From UBA2779 sp965232165 (lineage in GTDB: Bacteria; Spirochaetota; Spirochaetia; DSM-2461), in contig CBDDOY010000002.1 in assembly GCA_965232165.1 (NCBI GenBank), positions 1,178,001 to 1,242,000 of the forward strand: DNA of 64,000 bases, given 5' to 3'. The position numbers and the translations under genes are program-made. The notes under the pieces are model-generated. The model was not told where the DNA came from. It worked only from the letters and a program-made list of their open reading frames with translations, and did no database searches. Of this stretch, positions 47,081 through 54,849 are shown piece after piece (position 1 is the first letter of the stretch; each line of letters starts with the position of its first letter).

Positions 47081-49211
47081 CCCAAGTTCACCACTAAAAA
47101 ACGTAATTCCTTATAATAAATGGAGTTACTATTTTTTATTTACACTACGGATTTGGTGAGTCGTCATCCGACGGTTCAACGCCTTTCCCGACAACCCAAG
47201 CATCGCATAAATCTTCTGATGTTCTAGTTCCTGTCGGGAGTCGAGTCTCACTTCATTATTCATCAGCACTCCCTCTTCAGTCTTGGAAATGTACTCTATG
47301 GTTATCCTCTGGTGGGTAGAAAGAACTTCTTTTATGGTCTTCCAACTCCGTGTATCTCCCCCTTTTCGTAATTTACATTCAGTCGCATGCATCAGGTGAT
47401 ACGCAAGGACTGATATAAACATATGCGACTGCACTCTCTCCTCCAGTTGATGAAAGTTAGGCCGAAAGCCAAGATGAGACTTCATGTCTCTAAATGAGTT
47501 TTCAATACGGCCAAGCATTATATAGAGCTCCCAAATATTTTTGTCATCCAAATCTTTTCGATTGGTTCTAAGGGAATAAGTTCCTTCACTGTTTCCTGTC
47601 TGAGTTTTCTTCTCCCATTTAATGTCAATCGCATTCAACTTTCCTGTCCGCTTGGCAGGCTCCCCAGGAATAACTGATATTTCATAAAGTTTTGCAGCCT
47701 TTGGATATTTTTCCTTAAGCCTGCCAATGCTCTGAAGAACCGAAGAATACAGTTTCATGCGGTTTTTCTTGTTTAATCCGTCACGAAGATATTGAAGTCT
47801 TTCAAGGAGGACGGTTTCGGTACGCATAGCCATGGCCTCTTCTTTAAGACGTTTGTGCTCGCTCTTTACCAGAACCCAATGCTCATCCGAGATTGTTTTT
47901 CCGAATACTTCAATCTTGGCACCTGTTTTCTTGTCCTCCATGACCAGATTCATCTCTTGCGATGGCTCAAGCTCCAAAGGACTTTTCCCTCTGTGAACCA
48001 CAAGGTAGGTACATTTTCGCTTTTTAAGCCATTCGATATTCTCTTTTGTGGCAATCCCGGCATCCATTACGACAGTTGCCCCGACTTTTAGGCCCGCGTT
48101 GGCTTCCAAATCTAAAATCGTGGCCTGAAAAGTCTTGGATTCGCACTGGTTCCCCGGATGGAACTTGCTATACTTGGGAAATCCATCCGCATCGACAACC
48201 AACCCCAGGGTAGCCAATTTGCAGTCACTGCGCTTTTCTTTCGAGCGACCATAAGATGCCTTTGGGTTCTTTTTGCACTGACCCTCAAAGTAGGTGTTCG
48301 TTAAATCGTAAAGTACAATGCTTTCGTCGAGGGAGAATAAATCTTGTTCTTTACAAGCCAAATGCTTCTCCAGCTCGTCCTTACAGCGGTAGAGAACATC
48401 GGCAGCCCTGTAGTACGCATTCAGGGAGGACGAATGGGGTAAGCCGCACAGCTCAAAAAGAGCAGAATGTTTTTCCGCCCACTGCCTGGTAAATCGCTCG
48501 CTGGCTGGTTTGATCATTCTACCGACGATTAGAGCTTCAAGTAAGGGGATCGTTCCCTTAGGCACACCGCATTTCCTTAGAACTCTGTCCATTTCCAACT
48601 CTTTCCATTGCTGATGACAGACGTACTCAGGGCCTAGGCTTCTGACTTTCTTTGTTTCAAGGCTGTTAACATCGACCGCTACAAAATTGGCTTGCGCTTG
48701 AGCTTTTAGTTGTGCGTCTTTTGCCCGCTTGGTGAAAATGCGGTCTGATACCTGCTGTGCGATTTTCTCAATGTCTTCATCCAAGTCGAATAATTCTCTG
48801 TTTCCTGAAAGAATATTTTCAATTCTTCTTGCCAGAGCTTTGTATTGAGAAGAATCAATATCCAGTTTCCCAAGGTTGAGAATAATCCGCTGTCGGGGGC
48901 CTTTATCAGTGCGGATATTTTCTACAAGATTGAGGTAGGTGTACTGTTTTTTCGTTTTACCGTTGGCAACTTTTATTGATCTTATATACATACCACTAAG
49001 ATACACCACAGCCACAAAAGAGGCAAGCGAAAAATAAAGTGTTAGGCACTACATTTTGATTTGAGGTGATTTGAGGTCCCCAAAAAGCGGAATCCCTAAA
49101 TATTCTATGGTATTTATGAGGTTTTGGGAAATATTTAAGCCTTTTTTTGAAGTAATTCGTTTTCTTGGTCGTTAAAAAAATATTTAGCAGGTGTATTTTG
49201 GTGAACTTGGG
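47081..49211 (-). mobile_element. IS-A copy 3 (2,131 bp, TSD CTAT)
   Basis: Intact ends, flanked by CTAT on both sides (47077-47080 and 49212-49215). Inserted in the IS1380 remnant. Confidence 0.96.
47129..49015 (-). CDS. IS1634-type DDE transposase of IS-A copy 3
   Basis: 628 residues, complete. Almost identical to copy 2 (one visible change, TYSLRT for TYTLRT). It has the same domain description as 3457-5343. Confidence 0.93.
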   Translation of the reverse strand: MAVVYLSGMYIRSIKVANGKTKKQYTYLNLVENIRTDKGPRQRIILNLGKLDIDSSQYKALARRIENILSGNRELFDLDEDIEKIAQQVSDRIFTKRAKDAQLKAQAQANFVAVDVNSLETKKVRSLGPEYVCHQQWKELEMDRVLRKCGVPKGTIPLLEALIVGRMIKPASERFTRQWAEKHSALFELCGLPHSSSLNAYYRAADVLYRCKDELEKHLACKEQDLFSLDESIVLYDLTNTYFEGQCKKNPKASYGRSKEKRSDCKLATLGLVVDADGFPKYSKFHPGNQCESKTFQATILDLEANAGLKVGATVVMDAGIATKENIEWLKKRKCTYLVVHRGKSPLELEPSQEMNLVMEDKKTGAKIEVFGKTISDEHWVLVKSEHKRLKEEAMAMRTETVLLERLQYLRDGLNKKNRMKLYSSVLQSIGRLKEKYPKAAKLYEISVIPGEPAKRTGKLNAIDIKWEKKTQTGNSEGTYSLRTNRKDLDDKNIWELYIMLGRIENSFRDMKSHLGFRPNFHQLEERVQSHMFISVLAYHLMHATECKLRKGGDTRSWKTIKEVLSTHQRITIEYISKTEEGVLMNNEVRLDSRQELEHQKIYAMLGLSGKALNRRMTTHQIRSVNKK

Positions 49212-49376
49212 CTATGAGTATGCTGTATTGGTGACAGATTTGGATGATGAATTACTGACAATAGCGGCACACTATCGTGATCGTGCAGATGCAGAGAACA
49301 CTTTTGATGAAATGAAGAACCAATGGGGATGGGCAGGCTTTACGACTCAAGATATAACACGTTGTCGTGTTATGGC

Positions 49377-50723
49377 GATAGTGTCCAGTATAGTTCGCAA
49401 TTTTCTTTCAAGAAGCCATCGAATTCTTCCATCAGGCAGCCTGTTCCAATTTAAGTCTTTGTTCATCTATCGCTTTTTCACTAATATACCGTTTCCCAGA
49501 AGCCCAGTCTTCAGAGTATTCTATCAAATAGCAACAGATTAATCTGAGATATGATTCAATACTGGGAAATATTCCAACGACCCGGGACCTCCGGCGGATT
49601 TCTCGATTCAGCCGCTCTAATTGATTGGCTGATGATGTCTTTCTACTGTCTATTTCCGAGAATTCAAAGAATTGGACAGAGTCTTCAAGTCCCTCCTCCA
49701 GGCAGTTCATCGATTTGGGAAACTGCTCCTCGAATTCGTCTATAATTCTATTGGCATATTCACGGGCTGAATGTGAATCCGGCTGATTCCATATCTGTTT
49801 AATGCGGCCTGCCAGATACTTCTTATCACGAGCCGGTACATGGGAGAGGATATTCCTCATGAAATGGATCTTGCACCGCTGCCGGGAACATCCGATGAGT
49901 TCTTTACGAATAGCTTCCTGAAGACCAGGATGAGCATCAGAGACGCATAACCAGGCTTTCCTGAATCCTCTCGCCTTTAGAGACCTGAACAGCCCGGCAT
50001 AAGTAGATTCAGCTTCTTCCGGCATAGGTTCTACTGCAAGGATATCTTTATGTCCTTGTGAATTAACACCGGAAACGACCATGACTGCCATATTCCGAAC
50101 TCTCCCGGTTTCGCGTATCTTTTCATACAGTGCGTCTACCCAGATGACAGGGTATTCGGAATCGAGTGTACGGCAGCGGAATTCATCCGCCTGTTCATCA
50201 GGCCCTCTGTTAATTTCGGATACCTGACTGGCTGATATATTTTCGATCCCCGGACTCATGGCGAGCTTTTCAATCTTCCTGGTCGAAACCCCGTTGATGA
50301 ACGCTTCTTGAACTGCCTGAATCAGAGCCTGTCCGGATCTCTTCTTTTCAGTGACAAAGAAAGGAATATACCCGCCTTTTCTCAGCTTAGGGACCAGTAA
50401 ATACAACGTTCCTAACCGGGTATCGAAACGGCGAGGTCTATATCCTTAAGAAATGTGTGGTCCTTCCTGTTGAATGAGAACCCTTTTTTGCACGGACTTT
50501 GTTCGCCGCTTCGATTTCCATAAGCTTCTCCGGCAGCCATTTCAATAAACTGAAAAGGGGAACCGGTTCCGTAATGAATTGGAGCAGCATGTTTTCCAGA
50601 TTCCCATTATCATTTTTCTTAGCCATCGTCTTCCTCCTTGTGGTTTTGATGGTTTGATACCATTCTGGAGAATTCGATGGCTTCTTTCAATTATGTAAAT
50701 TGCGAACTTGATTGTACGTTATC
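49377..50723 (-). mobile_element. IS-C copy 3 (1,347 bp)
   Basis: Usual ends. Left flank GTTATGGC, right flank TTCGGCGA (50724-50731). The right flank equals the left flank of copy 1. It is one base longer than copy 2 because of an extra base near 50441. Confidence 0.94.
49432..50626 (-). pseudogene. IS256-family transposase of IS-C copy 3, frameshifted
   Basis: Same gene as 38444-39637. A one-base insertion near 50441 (TATATCC for TAATCC) splits it into a 62-codon N-terminal piece and a 324-codon C-terminal piece. Otherwise nearly identical to copy 2. Confidence 0.92.
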
Positions 50724-50888
50724 TTCGGCGATGCTGGACATGATAGAGACAGAAGTCCGGTAAATCTGGTCACTGAGTCCAAAGTCACGGGCAAACTGGC
50801 CGTCATTCGACAAAGCGTAAATCTGCTTCGTCAATTCTCTGGCTTCTTGCCATGCTTCTATGCCTTCAAATCGTTATATTGTACTCAT
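50724..50888 (-). pseudogene. Four-helix-bundle protein, N-terminal piece
   Basis: ATG 50888 is followed by four codons, an in-frame TAA, and then RFEGIEAWQEARELTKQIYA, FARDFGLSDQIYRTSVSIMS and SIAE, where IS-C copy 3 cuts it. Joined to 34983-35153 it gives 111 codons, the length and pattern of S23/avd-like four-helix-bundle proteins (family start MSTIKRFE). The stop at codon 5 probably arose from an AAG or AAA codon. It begins 24 bases after the ParA stop, so it belonged to that operon. Confidence 0.85.
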
Positions 50889-50912
50889 GATTGAAAGAGC
50901 CTATTCGGATAA

Positions 50913-51929
50913 TCAGATTTCCATCATCATCTCATTGGCAATTCTATTTGCTAAAACCTCAAAGTCATTCTTAGCATCTTGAACAGCATGAGCGTGGGAA
51001 CCGATTGCACCATCTGCTGCTGTAAGCTGAAAAATCGGCTTTCGATGTTCCTGCCCCATTGGAACCAGACTCCGGTAGTGTTTAATTGTGGCCAAGCAGT
51101 ATGGATCGTCTGATTGTTTTACAGCTTCAGGATTCTCTTCATTTAACACCGCATCCCGATATACCCCTGGAATACGGTTTACCCACTTTTCGTAAGCCTT
51201 GACCGGTCGGTCGAGTCGAACACCATGCTGTTGACAAACGTAGCCGATAGACTGCATCTTCCCTCTGGGCAACTGAAACTTCGGATACGTGTTATTCTCT
51301 CGACTCTCCTCCCAATTATCTACCCTTTTTTTCCATGATTTTTTCCAGTTTTTCAGTGTCGGTCCGAGGTTTTTTAAGCCTTGAAGAGAAAAAAGGTCCG
51401 ATCCAAGCGGAATTACAACAAAGTCCGTTGCGATTAACACAGAACGGTTAATGGCTCCCAGATTGGGGCCAATATCGACTAGAATAATATCGGCATCGAT
51501 TTTTTCCGCGGCCATTTGCATGACTTGCCAGAACGAGGAGAGCATTCGCATGGGGCGATAAAGGTTGTTGTCACCCATGCTGTCGGGCCACTCGCTGGAA
51601 AGGGCATCTTCGAAGCTGGACAGTTCAACATCACCAGGAATAAGAAAAAGGTTCGTGTTCACTTTTTGTAACTCCGGTTTATCCATATCACCCACTCCAG
51701 TAAGAGGTTTTACGCAGTGGTAGATGGTGGAGCCACGCTCTTGGTCATTCCACAGTTCTTCGATTTTATCTTCAGTTAAGAAAGCAGCGGTCAAATTGGC
51801 CTGTGGGTCAAGATCTGTAATAATAACTTTCTTACCCAGCATCGAATACATCCATGCCAAATGGTAGATGAGCGAAGTTTTTCCAACGCCGCCTTTATTG
51901 TTAAAGAATGTCAAGACAGGTATTTTCAT
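50913..51929 (-). CDS. ParA-family ATPase
   Basis: 338 residues. The deviant Walker A FFNNKGGVGKTSLIYHLAW is near residue 9, the A' motif DLDPQANLTAAFL near 39, and Walker B ILVDIGPNLGAINRSVL near 148. A 100-residue C-terminal extension past the usual ParA fold contains a charged helical region (WKKSWKKRVDNWEESRENNT). ParA proteins move DNA or protein cargo; here no ParB or centromere-like repeat is near. The ATG overlaps the AlbA_2 stop by four bases, so translation is coupled. The setting points to a defence-type or mobile-element operon rather than chromosome partition. It appears intact. Confidence 0.88.
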   Translation of the reverse strand: MKIPVLTFFNNKGGVGKTSLIYHLAWMYSMLGKKVIITDLDPQANLTAAFLTEDKIEELWNDQERGSTIYHCVKPLTGVGDMDKPELQKVNTNLFLIPGDVELSSFEDALSSEWPDSMGDNNLYRPMRMLSSFWQVMQMAAEKIDADIILVDIGPNLGAINRSVLIATDFVVIPLGSDLFSLQGLKNLGPTLKNWKKSWKKRVDNWEESRENNTYPKFQLPRGKMQSIGYVCQQHGVRLDRPVKAYEKWVNRIPGVYRDAVLNEENPEAVKQSDDPYCLATIKHYRSLVPMGQEHRKPIFQLTAADGAIGSHAHAVQDAKNDFEVLANRIANEMMMEI

Positions 51930-53134
51930 GCTTTTCTCCTCAATATGCTAAGTACTGTGCTTGGATTTACGATAAACTCTATCTCTGGATTGCCGTTCTT
52001 TTGCAACTCGCGTCGTGCGGTTGCAATACCCCGGCCGAAAGCCTGAATGTAGCCAAACGTTTTTAGGACATCTGCAATATTCGGGTTGCGATAATCCGTT
52101 ATTCCGGGAAGACCGAAGTTTTCAGGAGTCACATTGCCATAAGGGCCGCCCGGACTGCTTATTTCGATTCGGTCATTGAACCAGTACACTCGAATCGGAG
52201 CATTGGTACCTTCATAAGTCCGGTGCAGCACAGCATTGTAAAGAATCTGATAAACAGCAGATAGCGGATAGGGTTGAGCCAGTTCATGTGTCGCCGAAGA
52301 AGTAATATCAACACCCGTTCTGCTATGTGCTTTGAGTTTTTCTTCGGTACGCCGAAGGATTTCAACTACAGTGCCACGGATACCTTCTTCATCAACAACA
52401 GGATCCGCCAATTCAGTCCCATCTATACGCAAAAACTGGATATAAGCGCCAGGAAGAAAATCCTGAGGGTTTTTGCCAAGGGCCAGCAGCCCCAAAACGG
52501 TTGGCGTAGGATTATCTATAGATGCTATCATTTTACATGAAGCCAGCCGTTCTTCATAGGAGCGGTCATTTGCATCCAATACATCTGCAGCAAATGCAGC
52601 GGGAAGGTATTCTCCTTCAAAGATCATGCGCGAAAGATCGGGTATTTTTGCAGTGGGAATCGAATAAATATCAAATGGCAGATTCTTATATCGCCGTTTC
52701 TCATTCAGAATTCGTTCTTCCTGCGCATTGGCGACTGCTCGGCGGGGTCCAGTCCGAATCCATATTCGACCGTCATATTTTACTGGAGGCATGTCGGACG
52801 GCATGACTGTCACGACAGCCATCTCTGATCCATTAAGATTTCGTTTTTCTACTGACAATGCAGGTAACGGCAAAATATTGCCGTCGGTTTTTATATCTGC
52901 GAGAGAGCGAAGCATTTGATCCGTAATCGGTTCATTCGATGGACTTCCGTCATCGCATACTCCAATAAACAGCACCCCAGGCTCCTTGTAATTGGGGAGA
53001 TCATTGGCAAATGCACAGATAGCCTGCCTGGCCTTTTTAGGCGTATCACCCTTGAACGAATGTTTTCGTTCAGCGCGCTCTGATTCAATATCATCAAGCA
53101 AAGCCAAGAGTTCTTCATCCGTATACCGTTTCAT
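51926..53134 (-). CDS. AlbA_2 (Schlafen-like) ATP-binding protein
   Basis: 402 residues, intact. The AlbA_2 domain (about 15-140: ERKHSFKGDTPKKARQAICA, PGVLFIGVCDDGSPSN, WIRTGPRRAVANAQEERIL) is followed by a GHKL-ATPase-like half with LYNAVLHRTYEGTNAPIRVY, IEISSPGGPYGNV and GRGIATARRELQKNGNPEIE. Family members act as DNA/RNA-binding regulators or as effectors in phage defence. It overlaps the DUF6079-like gene by four bases and ParA by four bases, so the three are made together. The same order, DUF6079 tail then AlbA_2, is repeated at 34936-33092. Confidence 0.88.
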   Translation of the reverse strand: MKRYTDEELLALLDDIESERAERKHSFKGDTPKKARQAICAFANDLPNYKEPGVLFIGVCDDGSPSNEPITDQMLRSLADIKTDGNILPLPALSVEKRNLNGSEMAVVTVMPSDMPPVKYDGRIWIRTGPRRAVANAQEERILNEKRRYKNLPFDIYSIPTAKIPDLSRMIFEGEYLPAAFAADVLDANDRSYEERLASCKMIASIDNPTPTVLGLLALGKNPQDFLPGAYIQFLRIDGTELADPVVDEEGIRGTVVEILRRTEEKLKAHSRTGVDITSSATHELAQPYPLSAVYQILYNAVLHRTYEGTNAPIRVYWFNDRIEISSPGGPYGNVTPENFGLPGITDYRNPNIADVLKTFGYIQAFGRGIATARRELQKNGNPEIEFIVNPSTVLSILRRKA

Positions 53135-54135
53135 AATAACGAACCTGCCATTACAATTCGTACTTCTTGCGGAGCTTTCCCTTTTATCCGTTCATCGACA
53201 TAGGTACTAAGCACTTTCTTTAATCCATCCGGTGCTGCCGGACCTAAATCAGAGACCTTGGCCAACAAATCACCTTTTTTGATGATCACCTTTTGCAGAC
53301 CGGCAAGAATGGTTTTCAGCGTCTGCGCAAAGTTGCTATCCACTACAGTCGGCAATTCTCTGGAATCAATGAATTCCTGCATCAGTTTCTTATCGTCATC
53401 CTGTAGAAGCTCATCGATATTTTCCTGAATAACCGGGTTATCAAGGTTGTTCAATGAAGCAGCCGTCCATTGTTCAAGCATCTTATCCAGCTCATCTTCC
53501 AACTGTTGCAGCTTATCCGAACCAGAAACCCCGAACCCTGAATCCTGAACGCCTATTTCAGCCGCAGGATGAAATTGGCAATGCGGACAGGCCGGTGCGG
53601 CCTCAAGATTCTGCTCGGTCAGGGCGAAGCAGCTTTTCAGTCCGGCCCGCCGGTTCTGGCAGTCAGTGAGCTGCGGCCTCGGCATCAGGTCGATGCCTGC
53701 CAGTTTCAGGAGCGTCTTCAGTCGATAGTCTCCCATCAGGGCGGCCTTGCATTTGTCGTCGTCAACACCCAGCCGGGAGCGTGCGTGGATCGTTGTATAT
53801 TGGTTGATATAGTCGCGTTTCAGTTTCTTTGGCTTTTCACTGATTTCAGCAGATAATTGCGCGAATTCTGGGTTCTGAGTTCCTAGTTCTTGGTTTATTT
53901 GAGTAATGACTTCTTCACGAGTTTCTTTAGCTTTAATCACCCAAGCCTGCATCCCCTGCGGTTTCAAATCTGAACTCTGAACTCCAAACTCAGAACCTTG
54001 GCTAACAGCGGTTTGAGCCGTGGTTAGCCAGCTTGCTGCCGGGCTGTGATCCATGACAAATTCACGCAGAGCGTCCAGATTCACTTCTGATGCTTTGAGT
54101 GCTCTTGCCACTTTGTTTTCAATTGGCTCTGCCAT
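53131..54135 (-). CDS. DUF6079-like C-terminal domain protein
   Basis: 334 residues. The central and C-terminal parts follow what I recall of the end of DUF6079 proteins (large BREX/PglY-like ATPases): LKRDYINQYTTIHARSRLGV, LKTLLKLAGIDLMPRPQLTD, a CxxC site in APACPHCQFHP, and the tail KGKAPQEVRIVM. The N-terminal P-loop ATPase half is absent, so it is either a stand-alone C-terminal module or a truncation with a new start. Three stretches of 7-bp repeats (see the repeat entries) add low-complexity residues (GSEFGVQSSD, GVQDSGFGVSGSD) in frame. It starts 25 bases after the HTH gene. Confidence 0.6.
   Translation of the reverse strand: MAEPIENKVARALKASEVNLDALREFVMDHSPAASWLTTAQTAVSQGSEFGVQSSDLKPQGMQAWVIKAKETREEVITQINQELGTQNPEFAQLSAEISEKPKKLKRDYINQYTTIHARSRLGVDDDKCKAALMGDYRLKTLLKLAGIDLMPRPQLTDCQNRRAGLKSCFALTEQNLEAAPACPHCQFHPAAEIGVQDSGFGVSGSDKLQQLEDELDKMLEQWTAASLNNLDNPVIQENIDELLQDDDKKLMQEFIDSRELPTVVDSNFAQTLKTILAGLQKVIIKKGDLLAKVSDLGPAAPDGLKKVLSTYVDERIKGKAPQEVRIVMAGSLL
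53515..53550 (+). repeat. Heptamer repeat insert 1 in the DUF6079-like gene
   Basis: Period-7 units (CCAGAAA, CCCCGAA, CCCTGAA, TCCTGAA). It adds low-complexity residues in frame near residue 200 of the protein. Confidence 0.7.
53864..53898 (+). repeat. Heptamer repeat insert 2
   Basis: Period-7 units (AATTCTG, GGTTCTG, AGTTCCT, AGTTCTT, GGTTTAT). In frame; encodes the NQELGTQNPEFAQ region. Confidence 0.7.
53968..54002 (+). repeat. Heptamer repeat insert 3
   Basis: Period-7 units (ATCTGAA, CTCTGAA, CTCCAAA, CTCAGAA). In frame; encodes GSEFGVQSSD. Confidence 0.7.
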
Positions 54136-54160
54136 TCATTGCTCCTATCTGCGGTCGCTT

Positions 54161-54373
54161 CTATTTATCCGGTTTTTCATCAGTAATAACAGACGCTGCG
54201 CCGCCGACTTCAACCCATGCATCGACCTGTTCTTTTTTAGACTTCCACAGGCGTCCCATGCGATGAGCGGGCATTCCGTGCTTATCGATCCACTTGTAAA
54301 CGGTATCTTTGCTGACACCGAGGTGTCTACATATTTCATCCGCTGACAGCCGGCGATCATTTGTTTCTGCCAT
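54161..54373 (-). CDS. Excisionase-like helix-turn-helix protein
   Basis: 70 residues, a single MerR/excisionase-type winged helix: RLSADEICRHLGVSKDTVYK and WIDKHGMPAHRMGRLWKSKK. Proteins of this kind regulate, or are encoded at the head of, defence and integrative-element operons. It precedes the DUF6079-like gene by 25 bases and is likely its regulator. A CTCCTC sequence lies upstream on the same strand as GAGGAGG. Confidence 0.85.
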   Translation of the reverse strand: MAETNDRRLSADEICRHLGVSKDTVYKWIDKHGMPAHRMGRLWKSKKEQVDAWVEVGGAASVITDEKPDK

Positions 54374-54849
54374 GTCTCATCCTCCTCTTGGGGACTATTG
54401 CATTGTGCTATGATTTCAACAGAGGCCGTTAAGCGAAGCTGTTCAAACAACATTATATTGCTCTCAAGAAGCTTTACATATCCTAAATTGGAAATTTCTA
54501 TAAGATGAAGATGAACAGCAGAAGGAGCCGCATCGCCTCATAATTAATCCACCCGAAGACCGGCGGCTGCCTCATATAAAACCTACTCGAATGATCCTCG
54601 TCATAGGCCAGGTTATGAGGCTGTCTATGAGTGCCAGGCGGGAATTGACTGGGGATGAAGCTATGCGGCGCCGCAAAGCCTCACGAAGGGAAAAGAGTTT
54701 GTTCTTGACTCATTTTGTCCAATGCCCGTTATGGGCTATTCAGAATTATGCCGTTACACAGCTTATTTCACGTTCCTATCCTTAAACGGAAAAATCGAAC
54801 CAGAAACTCCAATAGATTTTTTGAAGATGTCCCAATATACTTTGATAGT
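54374..54849. other. Intergenic region between the HTH operon and htrA
   Basis: 476 bases at the right border of the accessory region, between divergent genes. Promoters for both directions should be here, but I cannot define them. A longer htrA reading frame extends back to 54715 without a convincing start. Confidence 0.4.

Larger units (their letters stand above)
46809..49376 (+). pseudogene. IS1380-type transposase fragment, interrupted by IS-A copy 3
   Basis: Two pieces, 46809-47080 and 49216-49376, join in frame when IS-A copy 3 and one CTAT are removed. The joined frame reads YLFKLRKSRYVKVSINQL, GQGWEGAGSRLCLSGWSRSR, then ESKKEVY-EYAVLVTDLDDEL and YRDRADAENTFDEMKNQWGW with the IS1380 catalytic Glu region. 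Both ends are cut: IS-B copy 3 on the left, IS-C copy 3 on the right. Confidence 0.82.

Noticed and set aside
50913..51929. ParA gene considered as part of a plasmid partition locus or replication origin.
   Set aside because: No parB, repeat cluster or replication gene is nearby; both flanks are chromosomal.
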